Positions 1 to 8,892 of a stretch of 64,000 bases of DNA are shown piece after piece (within the stretch, counting starts at the first letter, position 1; every line of letters begins with the position of its first letter). Source of the DNA: Cladophialophora immunda (lineage: Eukaryota; Ascomycota; Eurotiomycetes; Chaetothyriales; Herpotrichiellaceae); the NCBI RefSeq assembly GCF_000835495.1, contig NW_015622545.1:1504777-1568776 (forward strand), in the 5' to 3' direction. A program made the translations under genes and the position numbers. A model generated the notes under the pieces. It searched no databases and was not told the origin of the DNA. It saw nothing but the letters and a program-made list of their open reading frames with translations.

Positions 1-2
1 GA

Positions 3-119
3 CTCAATTGGATACCTACGGACGCTCAACTGGCCGATGGTCTAACAAAGCCTATTACTACTGAAAAATGGATCAACTTTATCCAAGGTATAGGCCTAAA
101 GGATCTAAAACTAGTCTAG
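3..119 (+). pseudogene. Ty1/copia retrotransposon, 3' end of pol (RNase H tail)
   Basis: Reading from base 3, an open frame of 38 codons runs to a TAG at 117-119. It contains WIPTDAQLADGLTKP, the conserved end of the copia RNase H domain, where the LADxLTK block is nearly invariant. The element continues off the left edge, so only the last codons are present. An LTR follows about 115 bases downstream, as expected for the 3' end of a copia element. These codons carry no stops, so the fragment is less damaged than the neighbouring gypsy copies. Confidence 0.8.
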
Positions 120-235
120 ATAGGCTAGTAAAGCGTTAATAGGTAAGGAAACGCATCAGACTGACTATCCAGATAAACGACATTCCAGTTATAAGCTAGG
201 ATCTCGCAAAAGGCTAGATCTAGCTTAAGGGGGTG

Positions 236-545
236 TGTGGAATATCGCCATTTAGGCGTATGGCCTAATTAGGCCTAGCGTCTTATCACGTGACTAGTTA
301 ACGCTACTAGTCTATACTAGATCACGTGATATAGGTGGCGTTAAGGGTGGCGTTACTAGCAGTGTGATTTATTACTAATAGTGCTTAGAAATCCACCTAC
401 TAGGTGTTTCTAGCGCTATCTAGTAGTGTTTTCTTTTGTCTATATAAGAGCGTTCTCTCCTCTCAGATAGTTAACTTAACTAAGCTTCCTAATAGTCACG
501 TACATTACCTAAAAGGGTACGATCCTATGAGCCAATCTACTCCAT
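236..545 (+). repeat. Probable copia 3' LTR
   Basis: The LTR is placed by position after the pol tail, by a purine tract (aaggggg) just before TGTGGAATAT at 236, and by an internal TATA-like box (tatataagag, about 440-450). Two palindromic TCACGTGA-like sites lie inside. The 3' border is uncertain (somewhere between 500 and 550), because the partner 5' LTR lies outside the window. Confidence 0.5.
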
Positions 546-549
546 GTCC

Positions 550-778
550 TCCGAACAACTAGTCTACGCTAATAATAGTTAGAGATAATAAAGAATATAA
601 GGTAAAGGCGATCCTAGAAGATAAGGTCGTACGAAGAGGAAGAGGATCCTAGAAGTAATATCTAGTAAAATAGACTAGATACGCTAAACTAACGTAGGAA
701 CTAGCTAATGCGCTATAAGACTCCGCTACGCTAGATATATACGAGGCTTCCTAAGTAAGTATAGAAGGAGGGGGGGGG
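550..778 (+). pseudogene. Ty3/gypsy chromovirus pol 3' end (integrase chromodomain), RIP-damaged
   Basis: The frame resembles a chromodomain at the end of integrase (EYKVKAILEDK, then a KY-V-W-like stretch and ...LDIYEAS). It is broken by several TAG/TAA codons of the kind made from CAG, CGA or TGG by C-to-T change. A purine tract (ggaggggggggg) lies directly before LTR 1 at 779. The same sequence occurs inverted at 2405-2640. The 5' part of the element is missing: the match begins abruptly near 550, after the copia LTR. Confidence 0.7.
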
Positions 779-1195
779 TGATATAATAGGTTAAACCTAG
801 GAGAAGGCTTAGTTCTAGCGAACTAATACTAAGACTAACGTTAGGAAATACTATCTCCTAATTAGTTAAGATTTACCTATATAATATATAGACGAAATAC
901 TACCTCCTAATTAGTTAAGACGTATATAATATAAGAGATATAAAGTCCTAATAGCTAAGATACTATATATAAGGGAAGATAAGGAGTTAGAATAAGTACG
1001 TAAGGGAAGGTAAGGAGCTAGAATAAGTACGTAAGGAAAGGAGTAAGGAGGTGAGGATAATAGTTACCTCCTTACGGTGCGTTAGAGGATATAAGGAGAA
1101 AGGAAGGATAGCTATTCCTTCCTTCTCTCTCCTTAGATTTATCCTCCTTATTACTAGGTTAGCTAGCTAGTTATAGAACTCTTTCCAAACCCTCA
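779..1195 (+). repeat. Gypsy LTR, copy 1 (plus orientation)
   Basis: It starts TGATATAAT..GGTTAAACC after a polypurine tract and ends CCCTCA, giving TG...CA ends and 417 bp. It is nearly the reverse complement of 1790-2404 and 3201-3612. Internal short direct repeats (units like ggaaggtaaggagctagaataagtacgt) vary in number between the copies. CpA and TpG are very scarce, as RIP would leave it. Confidence 0.8.
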
Positions 1196-1789
1196 TAGCG
1201 GCTACTACTACGATAGAGGTCAGATACTCCCTCTACTCTGGTAATGGACGCTATACGTCCTGGAGAGCTTCTCTCTCGATATGGCCTCCTCGTAGCTATA
1301 TCTAGCTTTTAGTATTACCTTTTAGATCGGCCTACACTAGAACGGCGAGGCCCCGGTGAACGCGTCTCTCTAGCGTAGGATATGGTAGTCACTAGTGGTA
1401 AGTACCCCATCGCGTCTACCCTATTGCGTCTATAATATTATTTTGTCGATCAGGCACTGACTATTGACCTCTTACACATCTAGGCCTAGGATTACCGTAT
1501 TTAGGGGCGCGCATAGCCGGCCTTATACTATTAAGCTCTACGATAGCGACGTTTCCATACCCTCCGAGTCCGACTTCGGGGCATTATTAGGCCTAGCGAT
1601 ACCCGGCGTCTATATAGTTAGCGACGTATTCCTAGATAGCTTAATGCACCGGTAGGATAGATATTGAGATTAAGTGTACGGCCTAGCTGAGGATCACTAT
1701 TCGCACTAACTACGAGAATAGACATCCTGGTCTAATTAAGAGGCCCTGTACGAAAAGGCACCCGTAGAGTGACACGACTAACTATATTA
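1196..1789. other. Spacer between two inverted gypsy LTRs, no recognised gene
   Basis: About 600 bases separate LTR 1 from the inverted LTR 2. A 63-codon open frame at 1464-1655 (+) is present but resembles nothing I know, and lies in sequence of the same odd composition; I do not call it a gene. Bases 1678-1735 repeat, with C/T differences, at 4835-4893. The last five bases, tatta (1785-1789), are a likely target-site duplication of the gypsy element to the right. Confidence 0.6.
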
Positions 1790-2404
1790 TGAGGGTTTAG
1801 AAAGAGTTCTATAACTAGCTAGCTAACTTAGTAATAAGGAGGATAAATCTAAGGAGAGAGAAGAAAGGAATAGCTATCCTTCCTTTCTCCTTATATCCTT
1901 TAATACGCTATAAGGAGGTAACTAGTATCCTTACCTCCTTACTCCTTCCTTACGTACTTATTCTAGTCCCTTACCTTCTCCTATATATTTATTCTAACTT
2001 CTTACCTTCCCTTATATATAATATCTTAGCTATTAGGGTTCTATATCCCTTATACTATATACGCCTTTAGTTAATTAGGAGGTAGTATTTCGCCTATACA
2101 TTATATAGGTAAATCTTAACTAATTAGGAGGCAGTATTTCCTAGCGTTAGTCTTAGCGCTAGTTCGCCAGAACCGAGCCTTCTCCTAGGTTCAACCTATC
2201 ACACCTTCCCTTACGTATAGTGTCTTAGCTATTAGGACTTTATATCCCTTACACCGTATGTATCTTAACTAATTAGGAGGTAGTATTTCGCCTATATATT
2301 ATATAGATAAATCTTGACTAATTAGGAGATAGTATTTCCTAGCGTTAGTCTTAGCGCTAGTTCGCTAGAACTAAGCCTTCTCCTAGGTTTAACCCATTAT
2401 ATCA
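1790..2404 (-). repeat. Gypsy LTR, copy 2 (3' LTR of the minus-strand element)
   Basis: On the minus strand it begins TGATATAATGGGTT next to a purine tract and ends ...CCCTCA at 1790. It is 615 bp, longer than copies 1 and 3, because an internal block containing 'aactaattaggaggtagtatttc' is repeated. It pairs with 3201-3612 to bound one element. Confidence 0.8.
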
Positions 2405-3200
2405 CCCCCCCCTCCTTCTATACTTACTTAGGAAGCCTCGTATATATCTAGCGCGGTGGAGTCTTATAGCGCGTCGGCCAGTTCCTACGTTAGTTTAGCG
2501 TATCTAGTCTATTTCACTAGGTATTACTTCTAGGATCCTCTTCCTCTTTATATAACCTTATCTTCTAGGATCGCCTCTACCTTATATTCTTTATTATCTC
2601 TAACTATTACCGGCGTAGGCTAGTTATTATCTATTCTCTATAAGTTAAGAGGGTCTATTAAGACTATATAAAGAAGGTCTAAGTAGAAAACATTATAAAT
2701 ACTTAGTAGAGTATTTAGGCGATAACTATAAGATCTTACTACCTCCGTAATAGTATACTTCGTATTCTTCTAGTCTAGTTTCTTACTAGTACGCGTTATT
2801 TATACGTTTCTTAAGTTAAGTTATATCTTATTACTAACTTAGAATTACAGTATCTATTATTATATTTAATTTATTCTCTCTTCCTATTCCTACTACGTAA
2901 TAGTTATTAAAGACTACGCTTATTCTCTCGTCTCTTAGAGTTATCGTATAATAAAGTCTACTTATTATATAGATCCTTAAGGAGTCTTTATTATATAGGG
3001 AGGTTCTTATATTTAAAGTAGCTTAACGTAATACCTATATAGTAGAAAGAATAGAGTTACTCCTATAGAGTATACGTCGTAATTATTAATTACTAATTCT
3101 ACTATAGATAGGAGTTCTATCTAGTCATCCTATTTTCTATTTATAAACGTATAAAGGTACGTTTTAACTATTTAGTTTATTCACTTAGTAGATCTATCTA
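2405..3200 (-). pseudogene. Gypsy chromovirus internal region, heavily deleted and RIP-mutated
   Basis: On the minus strand, one frame can be followed through many TAG/TAA codons: an integrase C-terminal block ending NVFYLDLL, then a linker and a chromodomain (EYKVEAILEDK, YLVK). Only about 800 bp lies between the two LTRs, whereas an intact gypsy has 4-6 kb, so gag, protease, reverse transcriptase and most of integrase are gone. The element is non-autonomous and dead. Confidence 0.75.
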
Positions 3201-3612
3201 TGAGGGTTTGGAAAGAGTTCTATAACTAGCTAGCTAACCTAGTAATAAGGAGGATAAATCTGAGGAGAGAGAAGGAAGGAATAGCTATCCTTCCTTTCTC
3301 CTTATATCCTCTAACGCGCCGTCAGGAGGTAACTATTATCCTCACCTCCTTACTCCTTCTCTTACGTACTTATTCTAGCTCCTTACCTTCCCTTACGTAC
3401 TTATTCTAACTCCTTACCTTCCCTTACGTACAGTGTCTTAGTTATTAGGACTTTATATCCCTTATACTATATATATCTTAACTAATTAGGAGGTAGTATT
3501 TCGCCTATACATTATATAGGTAAATCTTAACTAATTAGGAGGTAGTATTTCCTGGCGTTGGTCTTGGCGCTGGTTTGCCAGAACTAAGCCTTCTCCTGGG
3601 TTTAACCCATCA
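3201..3612 (-). repeat. Gypsy LTR, copy 3 (5' LTR of the minus-strand element)
   Basis: It begins on the minus strand with TGATGGGTTAAACCC and ends CCCTCA at 3201. It is 412 bp, the least mutated of the three copies (it keeps gcgccaagacc-type CpA sites). The five bases outside it, catta (3613-3617), match tatta at 1785-1789 apart from one C/T, consistent with a 5-bp target duplication later changed by RIP. Confidence 0.8.
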
Positions 3613-3617
3613 CATTA

Positions 3618-4526
3618 ATCTTGAGTTGACATTTCCTACGTAAATTTAGCGGCGTTGATAAAGACCTCGTTACCCTTACCATAAATGAAAGCCTAAGCTA
3701 CGAGATTAATAATGTAACCTAGGTAGCGTAATCGGCGAGATCCCTCCTCTTTACTTAGATAAAAACGCCTAACTAACGCTTTATAGGTAATGTAGTAATT
3801 AGTAGCGTTATCAGCCACATATACACCTAGTTTTTCCTGTAGTTCGAACTCTGCGATTACCTCTGCGATTACCTCTACGATTCGCTCTCCAGTATACGAT
3901 CCCTCTATTAATCGAAGCCCTAGAAGAGCCTATCGTAGTTTAAGACGATTATCAAGAAAATGTCCATAAATTCTAAGTATTAGTTATGCTAAAGGCGAGG
4001 TCCAGATATCGAAGCTTATATAAACGGACGATCGACTGTTCTATAATAGGAACTTCACCTATGCCTTTCCTTTATCGAACTCGTCGCTAACCTAGGCGCT
4101 AATAGTTACGTATGATTTAACGAGGTACCTTTCAAGCGCTGGTTAAAGGTATAGCAATAATTCCCGAAATTCAGTGTGTTCCATAGCTGAATAAGGGATC
4201 TATTACTTTATAATCCATCGAATGAGTAAGTTCCTGAATCGATCGATATTATACCTGGTCACTAACGACCTGAATACCGTCGCCGCTTATTACGCTACTA
4301 GCGTCTCAGTTAGTTACGGAGTAACTAGATCTTGACTAGTAATACTGGTCTCGTCGTCCTAGTTATCCGATTGCGCGCGTTTACTAACGATTCCGTAGTC
4401 TAGCCGTAGGTAGCGATTAACGTTCGACGAGGCGCCGTGTTTAGTAGTTAAGATAACAGCGTTATAGAGATCGTAAATCCACGACTTAGAACTTACGTCC
4501 CGTTCACTATCGAGGTATTCCGCGCC
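3618..4526 (-). pseudogene. hAT-family transposase relic, truncated by the gypsy insertion
   Basis: Reading the minus strand from about 4526, one frame gives SSKSWIYDLYNAVILTTKHG, EHTEFRELLLYL, SFDIWTSP, GVYVADNATN and LGYIINLVA, with about a dozen stops between. These are the N-terminal zinc-finger-like start, the EHxxFRxLL block, the catalytic D block (SFDxWTSP) and the VxDNAxNN and GHxxNLV blocks of fungal hAT transposases. The frame stops exactly where the gypsy LTR starts. The C-terminal dimerisation domain is not found on the other side of the gypsy element. Confidence 0.8.
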
Positions 4527-4834
4527 ATATTACTAGATGTAAGACGATGGCGTTCTACGGCGCTAATTAGGCGGATGAGGCATAAAAGACTATGTCTTTA
4601 TACTAATCCGCCTATTATCTATACGCCGCGATGGTGTGGAACTGCTCGATGAGCGAACACCGTTCGATATCGATGGCGAGGGCGATTTAATACTGGGTTG
4701 TATAAAATCCGACATTTTCATACATAATTTACTAATAAAACTGTCGGCCTAGGTACCAAACGATATTTTGTGGGTTGTGCTAAAGTGCTAAGCCTGACTG
4801 CAGTCATGACTGCAGTCCCTGGCGAGGTCAACTA

Positions 4835-4893
4835 TACGGCCTAGCCGAGGATCACTATCTGCACTAACTGCGAGAATAGACATCCCGGTCTGA
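4835..4893. repeat. Direct repeat shared with 1678-1735
   Basis: About 58 bases (acggcctag..gaggatcacta, ending gaatagacatc-ccggtct) occur in the same orientation on both sides of the hAT-gypsy block, differing mostly by C/T. They could be ends of one older element or of two related ones. Confidence 0.6.
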
Positions 4894-5353
4894 TCGACAC
4901 CCTAAACATATACAGGACCACGACTCACTCTAACTACGTGAAGATCACGGATAGAGCTGAGAGAGGGCACGATCGCGAGCAGGCCTGAGTCCGTGAATAA
5001 GCTCGCTGTAGCCATAACCGGCACCACTAACACCGGCGTGACCGTCCCGACGAGCACCAATAACACGAATAAGAACAAGAATATGGGGCGTCGATAGCGT
5101 CACGATCGAGGGCTCTAATATCGGCGCGAGAGCATCCGAGCCCGGCTAGATGCCGGAGAATAAGGATCTCATTATCGCGCACGACGGTCATGCCACAGCG
5201 TGGCCAAGTTACAGTGAGTGGGCGCAAGACGGGCATATTAACGTACGGGGAGCAGTAGATAAGGCGGGTAAAAGGATCAGTTTCAAAACGCGACCACGAC
5301 CAGGCCCATATTGACGAACATGTCCAGCTATGCGACTATGAAGTTGTCAATAC
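4894..5353. other. Edge of the RIP-mutated block, no recognised gene
   Basis: Base composition changes here from the TA-rich repeat block to ordinary fungal sequence. A 69-codon frame (5027-5236, minus) exists, but its protein matches no family I know and no splice context supports it. Confidence 0.4.
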
Positions 5354-5497
5354 TAGTCACGTGTGCCAAGACCACGTGACACATTCCAATACTAGTCACG
5401 TGTGCCAAGCCTAATCACGTGCGTTAATACCACGTGACTCGCTACAGTACTAGTCACGTGTGCCAAGCCTCATCACGTGTGTTGGGATCACGTGACT
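5354..5497. repeat. CACGTG repeat array, left cluster
   Basis: Eight CACGTG palindromes occur in about 145 bases, in units such as tagtcacgtgtgccaag followed by accacgtgac. CACGTG is the core of bHLH (Cbf1-type) sites. No TATA box or gene start is visible next to it, so a regulatory role is only a possibility. Confidence 0.75.
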
Positions 5498-5621
5498 GTC
5501 ACAAACCCCGCTTTCTCCAAGCCGAGGCACCGAGGACCACCACCCCCACTTGGTTCACTTCAATACACACATATGAATTGAAAAGTCCAACATATTCGCA
5601 AAATTGCTTGTCCTCCATACA

Positions 5622-5816
5622 GACACTTTGGCGGAGTGGTTAACGGTCAGTATTCGCTGGTCTCACCATTTCATCAAGTGTGTGCTAATATGATGCAGCG
5701 GTGCCCTGCTATAACTAGACGAGGCATTTCCTTCGGGGTATGTGGGAAGAACTCCCACTTGCAGAGAAAAAACTAACTGTTCTCCCAGAGCAAGAGTTCG
5801 AATCTCTTAGGTGTCG
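5622..5816 (+). tRNA. Type II tRNA-like gene (Ser/Leu class) with a long intron, anticodon unresolved
   Basis: The 5' end GACACTT pairs with AGGTGTC near the 3' end (7 bp, one G-T). A perfect T-arm (AAGAG TTCGAAT CTCTT) holds the B-box, the D-arm region reads GGCGGAGTGGTTAA like an A-box, and a T-run follows the 3' end. The total of 195 nt means about 100 nt of intron. The D-stem pairs poorly, and the anticodon arm near 5649-5662 gives no clean Ser or Leu anticodon, so it may be a pseudogene. Confidence 0.45.
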
Positions 5817-5843
5817 ATTTTTTGTCTTTTTTTTGTGGGATGT

Positions 5844-6004
5844 TAGTCACGTGTGCCAAGACCAGTCACGTGTGCCAAGACCAGTCACGTGTGCCAAGAT
5901 TAGTCACGTGTGCCAAGATTAGTCACGTGTGCTAGGACCACGTGACACACTACATTGCTTGTCACGTGTGCCCAGACTGGCCACGTGTGTCAAGACCACG
6001 TGAC
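5844..6004. repeat. CACGTG repeat array, right cluster
   Basis: Five near-perfect tandem copies of an 18-19 bp unit (agtcacgtgtgccaagacc/att) are followed by four more diverged sites, making nine CACGTG palindromes. Together with the left cluster, 17 copies bracket the tRNA-like gene. Confidence 0.8.
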
Positions 6005-6219
6005 ACGCCAGCAAACCACTGCCTCCCCGCGTCCCTGGCAAACCTCTGGCTGGGTGTATAACTCAGTTACCCCCACCACTTTCGGACCACCACAATGTTG
6101 TCTTTCTCTCTCTCTCTTTAGCATAGTCTCTTAGTTCTTTGAGCTATCCATGCCCATTCAGGAGATCTCTCCTCTTCCAAATGTGCCATGCCGTCCCAGG
6201 GGTCATACCATCCGATAAT

Positions 6220-8248
6220 ATGTCTCAACAGGAGCGGAGCTACACCATTTTGGGTTCATTGCGTCTTCCTCATCCATCCGATAGCAATCTTACCAAAGAG
6301 CACAAGAATTTGGCCCTTTCGCTTCAGAAAGATCTCCAGATGCTCCAAAATCGCGATTTAAGAGGTATTTACAACATTCTGTCTTGCGATTCGAAATTCT
6401 AAAACAGATATAGAGCTCAACAGACCATTACAATCCTTGAATACCGCATATGATCGATTCAAACTCAAGGAGCTTGACAGCTGGAGATCAGTAGGCCAGA
6501 GACCTAGACCTCAAGAGACACTAGTTAGACCGTCTGGATTATTGGACGCCCCTCTAGCGCACCACCTTCATCAACCATCCCTTCGCACGTTATCCCCGCT
6601 GGATGACAGTGAAACAGCGGACCCAACTAACGGCTGTATTGCCATGGTAATGGGCAATCTTTACACCTCAGAGACCCTAGTATTTGATCATCTCCATCGT
6701 CGTTCTGAGAGTTCCGAGGGTCTTAGGACTCTCCCAGAACCTGTTCTGAATTGTCATGAGACGTACACGAGGGACATCTGTGAGTCAATGCTAGCAAAGG
6801 TGGAGTTTCTGCATGGCCGCAAAGTTCATAACAGAATCTTGAAAATGCCGGGCAATGCCAACAAATTCACTGCTCTCCCACTCTGGGGTCCTTTCGATGG
6901 TGTCACTCTATTTCTGGCACATGAGTCAAACTACCGCAACGCCGACTTAGGACACAAATTTCGAAGAATCTGCCTGTTCGTGTTACATCCACAGGTATTC
7001 TTCTACGAGCGAAAGGGATCTGGAATAGGTGAATTACAGGATCGAATTCATATCGCAGCTGCGAGAATGACCGATATGCCCGTCCGAGAGTTCTATTTTC
7101 GTGAAAAACAATGGAAAAAACTGTCCATTAACACATTTCGCGCCATGGTGACCAAGGAATTGGCCTCTTTTCTGAAACAGCACTCCGAATCTGGGGTCGA
7201 TGCCGTACAGGTGGTCAAAACCAAACACAAAGCCGAAGGAATAGACCATCGAGTCAGTGAAGCGTCGCAAGGCTCCGTGTATCCAAGCAAACCCTCAAAG
7301 CGCAAGAGGTCAACAGGGGAAGACTTCTCAGATTCGGCAGTATCTCAGAAGGCTCGGAGTATTGCTACACTGGCAAAAGGGAAGAAGAAAACAGCTGTAC
7401 CTAGGAAGAATCCTCGGCAAGGAAGGAACAGAACTGCAAGGGCTCGAGCAATTCAACGATTTCAGGATCTGATATCGGTGGCCAATCCTGCTGTTGAGCT
7501 GCCATTTACTCTAAATTCAACATCCGTGCTTGAAGAGGCTGGCCGTGAGGGGCTTTCGATTAATAGTGATATGATCCTGTCCAGTTCAGCCCCAAAAGAC
7601 AACGCTGTGACAGAGTCAAAGGAAGGACAATGGATGGCCCAGAGAGGAGGGAACAGCAATCTTATCCAAATAAAAGCGAAGGAACTTCTAACAGATGATA
7701 TCCCGCGGACAGGATCGAATTTGAAGGCTCCAACAAAGACTGTCAAGGCGAAAACTATTGACTCTGAAACGGAGACTAAAACTTCCAGTCTCCTCGATCT
7801 CAGACCTCATGACAAGCACGAGCCAATAACTTCTCCAGTGTCCTCGAAGGAAGTTGCCGTCGATGAGCGTACGGCTCAAGGAGATTTCCTACTTCATCCG
7901 TCTCAATTAAGACCACAAGCCGAGGAAGAATATTCCATTCGAGACCTCAATTTTGTCAACGTTGACGACATGGATTGTAAGACAAGACACGACAGGCTCA
8001 GAACCCTGAATTTGATCGTCTCTCGAGGGGACCGATTGACTGAAATTGAGGAGTCGCAGTTGGCTGAACTGAAGGCCAAGGGGACGCGGGTCCATGGGCG
8101 AGATCTGTCGAAAATGGGCGTTGCAAGCATGGATAATGTGACAAGGAAGACCCGGCGCTGTGTGCTACGAAAGAAGATCGATCGACATGACGTTCTGAAC
8201 GAGGCAGAAATGAAGCAATTGACTGATTTTGGAATGCTACTCAGCTAA
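6220..8248 (+). CDS. Unknown protein with basic nuclear-type region (2 exons)
   Basis: Exon 1 is 6220-6364 and exon 2 is 6408-8248, with a 43-nt intron (GTATTT...AACAG) that restores one frame of 661 codons. An in-frame ATG at 6181 would add 13 residues. The protein starts MSQQERSYTILGS. The N-terminal third has an ordered look (PLWGPFDGVTLFLAH, RRICLFVLHPQVFFYE). Basic clusters (SKRKRS, KGKKK, RKNPRQGRNR) suggest nuclear localisation and perhaps nucleic-acid binding. The rest is Ser/Thr/Lys-rich and probably disordered, ending in a short charged helical block. I recognise no family. It converges with the zinc-finger gene to its right. Confidence 0.65.
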
Positions 8249-8892
8249 GTAGGCCCTAAAGTTGTAGAATCTTCTTTGCCGGCTGCTAGGATCGAGATGG
8301 GTATGGTTTTCCTTCTTTTAAGACTTCAGTCATTAGGTTCCCTCTCCCTGGCGGCCTGGCCCTCTCCCCTCTCCATCGGCTCCCCTACCTTAAGTACAAA
8401 ATAGCGTCCCTTTCACCCTTTCTAAACACTCACCTCGATCGGAGAGTGCTATACCCACGGAATAAGGTACGGTGAGGCGTTTGATGTGCAGACGAAGTTC
8501 GAGCTCAACGAGATATGTTTTCGCATTGGCTGCGGCACAGATTGTGGTTGGTTGGGTTGTCCTCCATCTAGGTTCGGAAACATTCTTGAGGTGGACTGTG
8601 GCTGGATTTACTTGTGTTGAGATATTGTAGTACGTCAAAGATTGGATTATCTTGCATGCTCATTATTTGGTTTGGGTACAACGTATCAGAAGAGTCCAGG
8701 TAGGCTGCTTTTGCTTCGAATCAAAGCAAGGAGATCGATTAATTGCAGCCTCCTCAAATCGGCCCCCAGTTTCCAGCCGATCATCATGGGTCATTCTATC
8801 CGCTCGAACGACGCCCAAATCCCACAAGACGCGTGCGTCTCTTTTTCTTGATCAATAGGTAGAATTGCCGCCAGCAGTATTATCCTATTCCG
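8249..8892. other. Intergenic region between converging genes
   Basis: It holds a pyrimidine-rich stretch near 8330-8390 and short open frames on both strands without a recognisable product. It probably contains the 3' ends of both neighbouring transcripts. Confidence 0.5.

Larger units (their letters stand above)
550..2640. repeat. Large inverted repeat made of two gypsy ends (arms 550-1195 and 1790-2640)
   Basis: The left arm reads chromodomain then LTR; the right arm is its reverse complement (LTR then chromodomain). The arms match closely except for C/T and G/A changes and a longer LTR in the right arm. The loop between them is about 600 bp. This is best explained by two gypsy copies in opposite orientation. 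Confidence 0.8.

Noticed and set aside
1464..1655. 63-codon frame inside the LTR spacer
   Set aside because: It lies in RIP-type sequence, matches nothing, and has no promoter or splice context.
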